Source: Azonexus hydrophilus (GTDB lineage Bacteria; Pseudomonadota; Gammaproteobacteria; Burkholderiales; Rhodocyclaceae). From it: 64,000 nt of DNA. The notes below the pieces were generated by a model that was not told the DNA's origin, did no database searches, and was given only the letters and a program-made list of their open reading frames with translations. The stretch covers positions 62,001 through 126,000 of the forward strand of contig NZ_CAJHOB010000006.1 of assembly GCF_905120355.1 (NCBI RefSeq), written 5' to 3'. Shown piece by piece: positions 44,163 through 55,115 of the stretch; position 1 is the first letter of the stretch; the number at the start of each line of letters is the position of its first letter. The translations under genes and the position numbers were made by a program.

Positions 44163-46168
44163 TCAGGCGTGGGCTCCAGAGGGAGGGAGAACGTGAAGAG
44201 GGTACCGCTGCCGCTCGGTGAGTCCGGGTGCTTTTCCGCCCACAGGCGGCCACGGTGAAATTCGATGATGGAGCGGCAGATCGATAGGCCGATGCCCATG
44301 CCTTCACTTTTGGTCGTAAAGAATGCGGTATAGAGCTTGTCTTCGATTTCAGCTGGGATGCCGCAGCCATAGTCGCCGACAGTCAGGCGTACTTCCTGCG
44401 GTGTGAGGTGGACGCTGAGTTGCAGCAGGCGGTGAGGAGCCGGGGTGTCGGCCATGGCATCGAGGCCATTACGCAAGAGGTTGAGCAGGACTTGTTCGAT
44501 CAGCAGGCGATCGACGAATACTGTGGGGAGGGCGGGCAGGATGGTTTCGATGCGGATCTGCCGCTTGCGTGCTTCCGGTTCGATGAAGGCGAGGCAGTCG
44601 TCGATGATGTCGCGCAGTTTGCAGGGCGCCCGCTTTGGTTCGCTACGGCGGACGAAATCATGCACGCGGCGGATGATGCGGCCGGCGCGTTGTGCCTGGG
44701 TGGCGATTTTTTCCAGGGTGGGGCGCAATTCGGCGCAGGAGAAGTTTTCTGTGGACAGCAGGTTAAGGCAGCCGGTGTTGTAGCTGGCAATGGCAGCCAG
44801 CGGCTGGTTCAGTTCGTGCGCCAGGGTGGAGGCCATTTCGCCCAGGGTCACTAGGCGGGCGGTGAACTGCAGTTGTTCCTGCTGCTGGCGGGCCAGTTCC
44901 TCTGCCCGTTTGCGTTCGGTGATGTCGAGCACCGAGGCCATCCACCCGGTATGTCGGCCGTTGCCATCGATCAATTTGGCTTCATAGACCAGCGCTTCGA
45001 AGCGTTCTCGATTCTTGCGCATGAAGGTGAGTTCGAAACCTTCCTCCGGCGCCAGTCCGGCGAGCACGGTCTGGTGCATGGCACGGGCTTCGTCCATGTG
45101 TTCAGGTGCCCAGTAGGGCATGGGAGGGTCGTGGTTGACCAGTTCGCTGGCACTGAAACCGGTCATCTTGCAGAAGGCCGGGTTGACGTAAATGATCCGT
45201 CCTTCGAGATCGCGGGCGCGCATGCCGACCGTGAGCGAGTTTTCCATGGCGGTGCGAAAAGCGTGTTCGGCGCGCAGGGCGGCTTCGGCACGGGTGCTCT
45301 TCTTCATCAGGCCGCGCACCAGCCACAGGCTGGCAAATACCCCCAGAGCCAGAAGCAGGATGGCAACGGTGAGCATGTTCTGCAGCGGGCTCTGGGTACT
45401 TGGGTAGTCGCTGATTTTCAAGCGTAAACCCTGCCCCGGCGGATCGAAGGGAATCAGGTAGGAGTCGCTGCTGGTGCCTTCGATGTGCGTTTTACTGGCT
45501 AACACCTGGTCGTTGTCATCCACGATCTCGACCTTGTATTTTTCGGTAAACCACCAGGGAATCTGGCTGCTCAACAGTACATTCAGGCGGTAGGTGATCT
45601 GCAGCATGCCGATCAGCTGGTCGTGCCGGTAGATGGGAAGCAGCAGGTGGATCTGCCCTTCCAGTGGCGCATTCAGGTATGGCAGGCTGTACACCGCCTT
45701 GCCCAGTCGGCGGGCGATGTCGAAGCTGTCGTGCAGAAGTTGTGCCTGCGGTGAGTTTGCCGACTGGGGACGATGCGCGGGCAGGGTGATGATGTTTTCT
45801 GCAGTGGCATCCAGCCAGCCCAGGCGGGCAATATCGGGATTGTTCTTCAGGAAATGCGCTGCGCGCAGACGAAAAAGTGATGTTTGTTCGCTGCTGCGGG
45901 GCTCTTCGGATAGCTCACTGGCCAGTTGCTGCAACTGTTCGCGGTGATTCTGCAGGTGAAAACGCAGGCTTTGTTCCAGCCACAGCACGTCCTTGACCAG
46001 AATGTTGTGCCTTTCTTCACGGTCGCTCTTCTGCAACAGCCAGAGTAGGGTGATCAGGGCCAGGATGAGTAGCGCCACTGCCAGCTTGGGGAAAACGAGC
46101 AGCCAGGACAGGCGGCGTTTGCTCGGCGGCGGGTCTAAAGGGTGCGCGGGATGGGGAAGGGCAGACAT
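44159..46168 (-). CDS. DctS/FixL-like membrane sensor histidine kinase
   Basis: 669 residues. Two membrane helices (about 22-44 and 263-288) bracket a periplasmic sensor region. A PAS domain (about 305-425) is followed by a HisKA domain with phospho-acceptor His451 in LAHELNQPLAAI and a HATPase with NLLRNGLDAM (N box), VGDYGCGIP and TKSEGMGIGLSICRSI (G boxes). This is the layout of C4-dicarboxylate sensor kinases. It is 4-base coupled to the regulator gene and divergent from dctPQM. Confidence 0.91.
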   Translation of the reverse strand: MSALPHPAHPLDPPPSKRRLSWLLVFPKLAVALLILALITLLWLLQKSDREERHNILVKDVLWLEQSLRFHLQNHREQLQQLASELSEEPRSSEQTSLFRLRAAHFLKNNPDIARLGWLDATAENIITLPAHRPQSANSPQAQLLHDSFDIARRLGKAVYSLPYLNAPLEGQIHLLLPIYRHDQLIGMLQITYRLNVLLSSQIPWWFTEKYKVEIVDDNDQVLASKTHIEGTSSDSYLIPFDPPGQGLRLKISDYPSTQSPLQNMLTVAILLLALGVFASLWLVRGLMKKSTRAEAALRAEHAFRTAMENSLTVGMRARDLEGRIIYVNPAFCKMTGFSASELVNHDPPMPYWAPEHMDEARAMHQTVLAGLAPEEGFELTFMRKNRERFEALVYEAKLIDGNGRHTGWMASVLDITERKRAEELARQQQEQLQFTARLVTLGEMASTLAHELNQPLAAIASYNTGCLNLLSTENFSCAELRPTLEKIATQAQRAGRIIRRVHDFVRRSEPKRAPCKLRDIIDDCLAFIEPEARKRQIRIETILPALPTVFVDRLLIEQVLLNLLRNGLDAMADTPAPHRLLQLSVHLTPQEVRLTVGDYGCGIPAEIEDKLYTAFFTTKSEGMGIGLSICRSIIEFHRGRLWAEKHPDSPSGSGTLFTFSLPLEPTPE

Positions 46169-46293
46169 CCGGCGATGTTAACCCGGCGTGCCGGATGTGG
46201 AAAACCACAATATCCAAGATTTCTGCCCTTCGTAATACTTTGCGCCGCCAGCAATGGTTCTTTGCGGCATTCCATTACAAAGAGGAGAAATCA

Positions 46294-47298
46294 ATGAAAA
46301 TTTCCAAGCTTCTGGTCGGCCTGTTTGCCTGCACCGTGTCGCTGGGTGTCTATGCGCAGCAACCTATCGTCATCAAGTTCAGCCACGTTGTTGCAGGCGA
46401 TACGCCCAAGGGCAAGGCTGCCGAGTTCTTTGCCAAGAAGGCTGCCGAACTGACGCAGGGTAAGGTCAAGGTTGAGGTCTACGCCAATTCGACCTTGTAC
46501 AAGGACAAGGAAGAAATGGAAGCACTGCAGCTGGGCGCTGTCCAGATGCTGGCGCCGTCGCTGGCTAAATTTGGCCCGCTGGGCGTACGTGAATTCGAAG
46601 TGTTCGATTTGCCCTACATCTTCGATAACTACGATGACCTGCACAAGGTGACCAACGGTCCGGTGGGCAAGCAGTTGCTGGCCAAGCTCGAACCCAAGGG
46701 TATCAGCGGCCTGGCGTTCTGGGACAACGGTTTCAAGTCGTTCTCGGCGAATACGCCGATCCGCATGCCGGAAGACATGAAGGGCAAGAAGATCCGTATC
46801 CAGTCTTCGAAAGTACTGGAAGAGCAGGTTCGTGCCCTCAAGGCGCTGCCGCAGGTCATGGCGTTCTCCGAGGTCTATCAGGCACTGCAGACGGGTGTGG
46901 TCGATGGTACGGAAAACCCAATTTCCAACCTCTACACCCAGAAGATGCATGAAGTGCAAAAGCACCTGACGCTGACCGACCACGGTTACCTGGGCTATGC
47001 CGTGATCGTGAACAAGAAGTTCTGGGACGGTTTGCCGGCTGATGTTCGCAAGCAACTGGATGAGGCCATGGTGCAGTCCACCCGCTATGCCAACCAGATT
47101 GCCAAGGTGGAGAACGATCAGTCGCTGGAAGCGGTGAAGAAGAGCGGCCGTACCGCAATTCATACCCCGACGGCGGCCGAGCGTGCGGCGTTCAAGAAGG
47201 CGCTGGTGCCGGTGCACAAGAAGATGGAAAGCCGCGTTGGCAAGCAGACCATCGAGTCGGTTTACCAGGCTACGGGCTTCAATCCGAACGCGCTGTAA
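46294..47298 (+). CDS. dctP: TRAP transporter solute-binding protein DctP
   Basis: 334 residues from ATG 46294, with AGAGGAGA upstream. Signal peptide (about 1-21), then IKFSHVVAGDTPKGKAAEFFAKKAAEL, the DctP start, and the conserved carboxylate-binding Arg in KIRIQSSKVLEEQ, followed by EVYQALQTGVVDGTENPISNLYTQK. It binds C4-dicarboxylates in the periplasm. First gene of dctPQM. Confidence 0.95.
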   Translation: MKISKLLVGLFACTVSLGVYAQQPIVIKFSHVVAGDTPKGKAAEFFAKKAAELTQGKVKVEVYANSTLYKDKEEMEALQLGAVQMLAPSLAKFGPLGVREFEVFDLPYIFDNYDDLHKVTNGPVGKQLLAKLEPKGISGLAFWDNGFKSFSANTPIRMPEDMKGKKIRIQSSKVLEEQVRALKALPQVMAFSEVYQALQTGVVDGTENPISNLYTQKMHEVQKHLTLTDHGYLGYAVIVNKKFWDGLPADVRKQLDEAMVQSTRYANQIAKVENDQSLEAVKKSGRTAIHTPTAAERAAFKKALVPVHKKMESRVGKQTIESVYQATGFNPNAL

Positions 47299-47364
47299 AC
47301 CGCAGCGATTCAGGTACTTCCGCCGGAGATTTCCGGCGGAAGTTGTTTACAACGAGGAGGTTTC

Positions 47365-48078
47365 ATGAAATTTCTCGATCATCTGGAGGAGTGGCTGATT
47401 GCCTTCCTCATGGGCGCCGCGACGCTGATCATTTTTTTATCGGTGGTGCATCGCTTCGGTAGCGGCTGGGACATTCCCGGCGTGCAGGACTGGCTCTTGG
47501 AAATCAACATGGGATGGGCGCAGGAGCTGACCATCATCATGTTCGTGTGGATGGCCAAATTTGGCGCGGCTTACGGTGTGCGGACCGGTATTCACGTCGG
47601 GGTTGATGTGCTGATCAACCGCCTGAAGGCAAATAATCGCAAAAAATTCATCATCTTCGGCTTGTCGGCCGGTGCTTTCTTTACCTTTATCGTCGGCACC
47701 CTGGGGGCGACCTTCGTGCTCGAAAACGGTGCGCACTACCAGATTTTTTCCTGGTTTGGCCTCGATACCGGCGACATGTACGAAGGCCCGGTCACGCCCG
47801 ACCTTGAATGGCCGACCTGGATCGTTTATTCCGCCGTGCCGCTCGGCTCCTACCTGATGTGCTTCCGTTTCCTGCAGGTGATCCATTCCTTCGTGCGTAC
47901 CGGTGAGCTGCCGCACCACGATCATGGCCATGTCGACGGGATCGAGGAAGAAGTGCTACCGGTAGATGCCAATCCTTACGATATGGGCGACGATCTGCAT
48001 CCGCACGACATGAAGCACCAACAGTATGGCGACGAGGGCAGCAAGGACAATGCTGCTGCCCGCAAGGAGGACAAATAA
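47365..48078 (+). CDS. dctQ: TRAP transporter small permease DctQ with a His/Asp-rich tail
   Basis: 237 residues; GAGGAGG upstream. Four membrane helices (about 12-32, 50-70, 92-116, 148-170), with WAQELTIIMFVWMAKFGAAYG as the DctQ core. The C-terminal 55 residues are a hydrophilic extension with HHDHGH and HPHDMKH, rich in His and Asp, absent from short DctQ proteins. Its last base overlaps the dctM start. Confidence 0.93.
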   Translation: MKFLDHLEEWLIAFLMGAATLIIFLSVVHRFGSGWDIPGVQDWLLEINMGWAQELTIIMFVWMAKFGAAYGVRTGIHVGVDVLINRLKANNRKKFIIFGLSAGAFFTFIVGTLGATFVLENGAHYQIFSWFGLDTGDMYEGPVTPDLEWPTWIVYSAVPLGSYLMCFRFLQVIHSFVRTGELPHHDHGHVDGIEEEVLPVDANPYDMGDDLHPHDMKHQQYGDEGSKDNAAARKEDK

Positions 48079-49361
48079 TGAGCGCCCTCATCATTTTCGC
48101 TCTCCTGGCTGTCTTGATGCTGACCGGGATGCCCATTTCCATCTCGCTCGGTCTGACCGTGCTGACCTTCCTGTTCACCATGACGCAGGTGCCGATCGAG
48201 TCGGTGGCCTTGAAGCTGTTCACGGGGATCGAGAAGTTCGAGATCATGGCGATTCCGTTCTTCATCCTCGCCGGTAACTTTCTGACTCATGGCGGTGTGG
48301 CGCGGCGAATGATCAACTTCGCCACCTCGATGGTCGGCCACTGGCACGGCGGTCTGGGGCTGGGCGGTGTGGTCGCCTGTGCGCTGTTTGCTGCCGTATC
48401 GGGCTCCAGCCCGGCGACCGTGGTGGCGATCGGCGCCATCATCCTGCCGGCTATGGTCAAGCAGGGTTTCCCGAACAAGTTCGGGGCCGGTGTGATTACC
48501 ACTTCTGGGGCGCTGGGTATCCTGATTCCGCCGTCCATCGTCATGGTGATGTACTCGGTGTCGACCAACACGTCGGTGGGCGCCCTGTTCATGGCGGGGG
48601 TCATTCCTGGCCTGATGCTGGCAGCTTTCCTTGGCTTCGTGACTTGGAACCGGGCGCGCAAGTTCGGTTATCCGCGCATGAAGAAAGCGACCTGGAAAGA
48701 GCGTCTGCTGGCACTCAAGGAATCGGCCTGGGGGCTGTTCCTGATCGTGGTGGTGATGGGCGGTATCTATAGCGGTATCTTCACGCCGACCGAAGCAGCT
48801 GCAATGAGCGCGGTGTATGCCTTCATCGTGGCCGTGTTCATCTACAAGGACCTGCGCCTCTCCGATGTGCCGAAGGTATTGCTCAATTCGGCCAACATGA
48901 GCGCCATGCTGCTGTACATCATCACCAATGCGGTGCTGTTCTCCTTCCTCATGACGCACGAGAACATTCCGCAGGCCATGGCTGACTTTATGATGGGCAC
49001 GGGTATCGGCGTGATCGGATTCCTGATCATGGCCAATATCCTGATGCTGATCATGGGCAACTTCATGGAGCCGTCTTCGATCGTCCTGATCTTGGCGCCG
49101 ATCCTGTTCCCGATCGCCATGACCCTGGGGATTGATCCGGTGCACTTCGGCATCATCATGGTGGTGAATATGGAAGTTGGCATGTGCCACCCGCCGGTCG
49201 GTCTGAATCTGTATGTGGCTTCTGGCATCACCAAGATGGGGATTACCGAATTGACGATCGCGGTCTGGCCGTGGCTGCTGTCGATGCTGGTGTTCCTGGT
49301 GCTGGTGACCTATGTGCCGGAAATCTCCCTCTGGCTGCCGCGTACGCTAGGCATGCTGTAG
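48078..49361 (+). CDS. dctM: TRAP transporter large permease DctM
   Basis: 427 residues, about 11-12 membrane helices. PFFILAGNFLTHGGVARRMINFA, AVSGSSPATVVAIGAIILPAMV, GILIPPSIVMVMY and the late MVVNMEVGMCHPPVGLNLYVAS are DctM hallmarks. It couples dicarboxylate import to a sodium or proton gradient. Followed by a strong terminator. Confidence 0.95.
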   Translation: MSALIIFALLAVLMLTGMPISISLGLTVLTFLFTMTQVPIESVALKLFTGIEKFEIMAIPFFILAGNFLTHGGVARRMINFATSMVGHWHGGLGLGGVVACALFAAVSGSSPATVVAIGAIILPAMVKQGFPNKFGAGVITTSGALGILIPPSIVMVMYSVSTNTSVGALFMAGVIPGLMLAAFLGFVTWNRARKFGYPRMKKATWKERLLALKESAWGLFLIVVVMGGIYSGIFTPTEAAAMSAVYAFIVAVFIYKDLRLSDVPKVLLNSANMSAMLLYIITNAVLFSFLMTHENIPQAMADFMMGTGIGVIGFLIMANILMLIMGNFMEPSSIVLILAPILFPIAMTLGIDPVHFGIIMVVNMEVGMCHPPVGLNLYVASGITKMGITELTIAVWPWLLSMLVFLVLVTYVPEISLWLPRTLGML

Positions 49362-49404
49362 AACCAACACCTGCGGAAGCGGACGCAAGGCCGCTGCCCC
49401 GTAC

Positions 49405-49442
49405 AAACCCCGGATACATGGAGGTGTATCCGGGGTTTTTTT
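49405..49442 (+). terminator. Intrinsic terminator of dctPQM
   Basis: AACCCCGGATACA and TGTATCCGGGGTT form a 13-bp stem with a TGGAGG loop, followed by TTTTTT, 44 bases after dctM. Confidence 0.93.
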
Positions 49443-49762
49443 GCTGATTTCGTTCCATGACGTGCCGCGCCCATCAACAACTGCGCCACGTGTAAATGGT
49501 GTGGCAACACCAGCAGCACGAATGCAATGAGCGGTTTCTCATTGCTGGCACATCGAAGCGGCACACAGTGATGGACGGTGAAGTTCCGCTATCCCGATTT
49601 TGCCGAGGTCGTCAGCCTGTCGGGCGTCTGAGTGGCAATCCGGCGGCATCGTAGCGCTATCTCGCGTGACGTCAATGAATGTTGGCGCCGGCAGGCTGTT
49701 GCGAGCGATGCGATTGCCAACAGGTATGGGCGAGACAGTTTGCCTGCGCCAGTGGTAAGGGC
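49443..49762. other. Gene-free spacer between dctM and the chemoreceptor
   Basis: 320 bases with only short frames lacking ribosome binding sites or recognisable motifs. I see no tRNA, repeat or transposon remnant. A decayed gene is possible, but I have no evidence for one. Confidence 0.5.
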
Positions 49763-49792
49763 GAAAAAAAGCCATCCAGTAGTGGATGGCTT
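49763..49792 (-). terminator. Intrinsic terminator after the chemoreceptor gene
   Basis: AAGCCATCCA and TGGATGGCTT pair over 10 bp around a 4-base loop, with a run of T on the minus strand, 20 bases beyond the stop. Confidence 0.88.
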
Positions 49793-49812
49793 GATTTTTC
49801 TGGTGCTTGTTG

Positions 49813-51432
49813 TCAGGTCTTGAACTGGGCTACAGCAGCGTGGAGTTCGCCGGAGAGCTGGTGCAGGCGGCGGGCGGCATCTGCCGTGTGACGGACGGCG
49901 GCGGCACTTTCTTCCGACATCTGGGCGATGGTTTCGATTTTGTGCGCAATGTCGTTGCTGGCGTGGCTTTGCTCGGAAATTGAATCGGAAATGCTGTTGA
50001 CCACCTGGCTGACGCGCTGCGCGCCATCACGGATACTGTTGATCGACTCACCCGCCTGGCTGGCCAACTCGACGCCGCTGCCAACTTTGGCTACACCGGC
50101 TTGCATGCTCGCTACCGCGCCGCGCGTGCCTTGCTGGATGCGTGTCACCATGGTGGCGATTTCGGTGGTGGACAGGCTGGTGCGTTCGGCGAGTTTGCGC
50201 ACTTCATCGGCTACCACGGCAAAGCCGCGGCCTTGCTCACCGGCCCGTGCCGCTTCGATGGCTGCATTGAGGGCGAGCAGGTTGGTCTGGTCGGCAATTT
50301 CGCGGATGGTATTGACGATGGAAGTGATCTGGTCAGATTGGCGGCCGAGGTCTTCGACGATTTCGGAAGATGCCTGCACGGCTTCGGAAATCTGGCGCAT
50401 TTCGCTGGCGGCGGAGTGAATGACGGCGGCGCCTTTTTCCGAAACGCTGGCTGAGTTTTCCGAAATGCTGTGCGCTTCGGTGGCGTTCTCCCGCACCTGG
50501 TCAATACTTACGGCCATTTCCTCAACCGAAGCTGCCATTGAGGACGCCGCATCGCTCTGGCGTTGCGAGCGGTCGGCAACTTCTTCGGCAGCGCTCAGCA
50601 GTTGATTAGCGGCTGAGGAGACGTGCTCGGCATTATCCAGGATGGTGGAAATCATGGCGCGCAAGGTGTCCTGCATGCGGCCGATGTCGGCGAGCAGGCT
50701 GTCGCCCGGAGGGCAGCTGACATTGGTGGACAGGTCGCCGGCAGCGATGCGCCGGGTCACCGAGGTGGCAACCGCCGGGTCACCGCCCAGGGTGTTGATG
50801 ATGTTGCGCGAGACGAGTAACAGCGAAATGGCGATGAAGCCGCCAATGGCTGCGCCCCACAGGCCAAGCTTGAGGGCGTCGCGGCGGAAGGCGGCATCGA
50901 CGTCGTCGATGTAAATGCCGGAACCGATGACCCAGCCCCACGGCTGGAAGCCGGCGACGTAAGAAATTTTGGGCACACCGTCGTTGTTTGCGGCGCCGGG
51001 TTTGGGCCAGAGGTAATCGACAAACCCGGCCCCTTGGGCGCGGACGACCTTGTTGAATTCAAGGAACAGCAGCTTGCCGTTGGCGTCTTTCATCTGGTCC
51101 AGCTTTTTGCCATCCAGTTCCGGCTTGTACGGATGCATGACCATGATGTCGTTCAGGTCATTGATCCAGAAGTACTCGATCTTGTCGTAACGCATGTCGC
51201 GGATGGCGGCCATGGCACTACGCTTCGCCTCGGCTTCGTCCATGCGTCCGGCGCGCGCTTCCGCCTCGAAATGAGCTGCCGTGGCATGCGCGACTTCGAC
51301 CAGGTTGCGCACCTTGTCCTGGCGGTCCAACATCATGCGCTGCTTGCCGTCAATGAGAAGAAAAACGAACAACACGACGAGGGCGATAATGGTGGCCAAT
51401 GTCATCGCGGTCAGCTTGCCGCGCAGCGTCAA
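49813..51432 (-). CDS. Methyl-accepting chemotaxis protein with a Cache sensor domain
   Basis: 539 residues. TM1 (about 8-28), a periplasmic single-Cache domain (about 35-185: [54 protein letters not shown]), TM2 (about 192-212), HAMP, then the conserved signalling hairpin ([41 protein letters not shown]). sCache_2 sensors often bind small carboxylates, in line with the dct genes nearby, but the ligand is not known. It lies upstream of clpB on the other strand. Confidence 0.93.
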   Translation of the reverse strand: MTLRGKLTAMTLATIIALVVLFVFLLIDGKQRMMLDRQDKVRNLVEVAHATAAHFEAEARAGRMDEAEAKRSAMAAIRDMRYDKIEYFWINDLNDIMVMHPYKPELDGKKLDQMKDANGKLLFLEFNKVVRAQGAGFVDYLWPKPGAANNDGVPKISYVAGFQPWGWVIGSGIYIDDVDAAFRRDALKLGLWGAAIGGFIAISLLLVSRNIINTLGGDPAVATSVTRRIAAGDLSTNVSCPPGDSLLADIGRMQDTLRAMISTILDNAEHVSSAANQLLSAAEEVADRSQRQSDAASSMAASVEEMAVSIDQVRENATEAHSISENSASVSEKGAAVIHSAASEMRQISEAVQASSEIVEDLGRQSDQITSIVNTIREIADQTNLLALNAAIEAARAGEQGRGFAVVADEVRKLAERTSLSTTEIATMVTRIQQGTRGAVASMQAGVAKVGSGVELASQAGESINSIRDGAQRVSQVVNSISDSISEQSHASNDIAHKIETIAQMSEESAAAVRHTADAARRLHQLSGELHAAVAQFKT

Positions 51433-51549
51433 GGTCGAGCCAGGTATGAGTTTTTCCCTTACACGAACGGTTTTTATGTGATTAGCCGGCCTTGGCCGGA
51501 CTCTGCTCGGCGGATTTTAGCTTTTCAATAGGGATTTGGGGTGAAATTA

Positions 51550-51562
51550 TGACAAATTGTCA
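51550..51562. promoter_or_regulatory. Palindrome TGACAA-A-TTGTCA before clpB
   Basis: Perfect 6-bp arms, immediately upstream of the sigma-32 -35 element and about 65 bases before the clpB start. It does not match CIRCE. Possible operator of an unknown regulator. Confidence 0.5.
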
Positions 51563-51590
51563 CTTGAAATTGATCAATTCTCCCTTATCT
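51563..51590 (+). promoter_or_regulatory. Sigma-32 heat-shock promoter of clpB
   Basis: CTTGAAA (51563-51569) matches the -35 consensus and CCCTTATCT (51582-51590) the -10, with a 12-base spacer. It lies 36 bases before the clpB start. Confidence 0.8.
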
Positions 51591-51626
51591 GACATCCATT
51601 CGAACTGACTGGGTAAGGAGATTTTC

Positions 51627-54209
<2,583 letters not shown>

Positions 54210-54228
54210 AAGCGGGCGCCGATAAGCA

Positions 54229-54259
54229 GGGCGGGCCAGTGTGGCCCGCCTTGTTGTTT
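54229..54259 (+). terminator. Intrinsic terminator after clpB
   Basis: GGCGGGCC and GGCCCGCC form an 8-bp stem with an AGTGT loop, followed by TTGTTGTTT, 20 bases after the stop. Confidence 0.8.
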
Positions 54260-54283
54260 GCGCAGGAAGAATAAGGGATTGCG

Positions 54284-55063
54284 ATGACTTTGGAGCAATG
54301 GCGACAAGCGCGCCACGCGGAACTTGCCGGGCCGGACAGCTGGCTTGGTCTGGTTGGTTTGTTCTGGCTAGATGCTGAAACCAGTGCGGTGGGCAGTGAT
54401 GCCGGCTGCACGGTTCGCTTGCCCTCGGGGCCGGCATTTTTGGGGGATCTGATCCGGCGTGACGGTGCGGTTTTCTGGCAACCGGCTGGTGGCAGGGCAC
54501 AGCGGTTGCGGACGGATCGCGGTGTCCAGCCAGATCATGTCGAGCAAGGTGCGTTGTCTATTTTCGTGATCGAACGCCAGGGCCGTTTTGCTGCCCGGAT
54601 TCGCGACCGTGCCTGGGCGGCGCGGCAGCCGTTTGCCGGGGTCGGACATTATCCGGAAGACCCGGCCTGGATTGTTGATGCCGCATGGTTGCCGCTGGAG
54701 ACGCCCCTGGTTCTGCAGGTGCCGGATGTGACGGGGGAATTGCAGCCGGTGACGGTGGCGCACAAGGCCGTGTTTAGGGTGGCCGGTCAGCAAGTCGAGC
54801 TGCTGCCGACGTCGGTGAGCGAACATGAGGTTTTCTTTGTTTTCCGCGACCGCAGTAGCGGCCGCGAAACCTATGGTGCCGGGCGTTTCCTCAAGGCAGG
54901 GCCGGCGGAGGCGGGCAGGATTCGCCTTGATTTCAACCGGGCCTTCAATCCGCCTTGCGCGTTCACTGCGTTTGCCACCTGTCCGCTGGCGCCCGCAGAA
55001 AACAGGCTGCCATTTGTTGTCCCTGCCGGAGAGCTCAAATGGCAAGGCGCGGACGCGGCCTGA
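54284..55063 (+). CDS. DUF1684 family protein
   Basis: 259 residues. The family signature is present: WLGLVGLFWLDAETSAVGSD near the start, FRDRSSGRETYGAGRFL, and the strongly conserved end LDFNRAFNPPCAFTAFATCPLAPAENRLPF. DUF1684 proteins are soluble or exported and of unknown function; no signal peptide is seen here. It is convergent with glnD, 52 bases apart. Confidence 0.88.
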   Translation: MTLEQWRQARHAELAGPDSWLGLVGLFWLDAETSAVGSDAGCTVRLPSGPAFLGDLIRRDGAVFWQPAGGRAQRLRTDRGVQPDHVEQGALSIFVIERQGRFAARIRDRAWAARQPFAGVGHYPEDPAWIVDAAWLPLETPLVLQVPDVTGELQPVTVAHKAVFRVAGQQVELLPTSVSEHEVFFVFRDRSSGRETYGAGRFLKAGPAEAGRIRLDFNRAFNPPCAFTAFATCPLAPAENRLPFVVPAGELKWQGADAA

Positions 55064-55115
55064 GCAAGGCCTTGAAGCTTTGGGTGTGGCGGGAACAGAG
55101 GGCTGGCGTCCTGGC

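Noticed and set aside
47976-49190. 404-codon His-rich minus-strand frame opposite dctM
   Set aside because: The His/Asp richness is the reverse complement of membrane-helix codons rich in Met and Ile; not a protein.
49443-49762. Possible decayed gene between dctM and the chemoreceptor
   Set aside because: No frame shows similarity to a family I know; kept only as a gene-free spacer.
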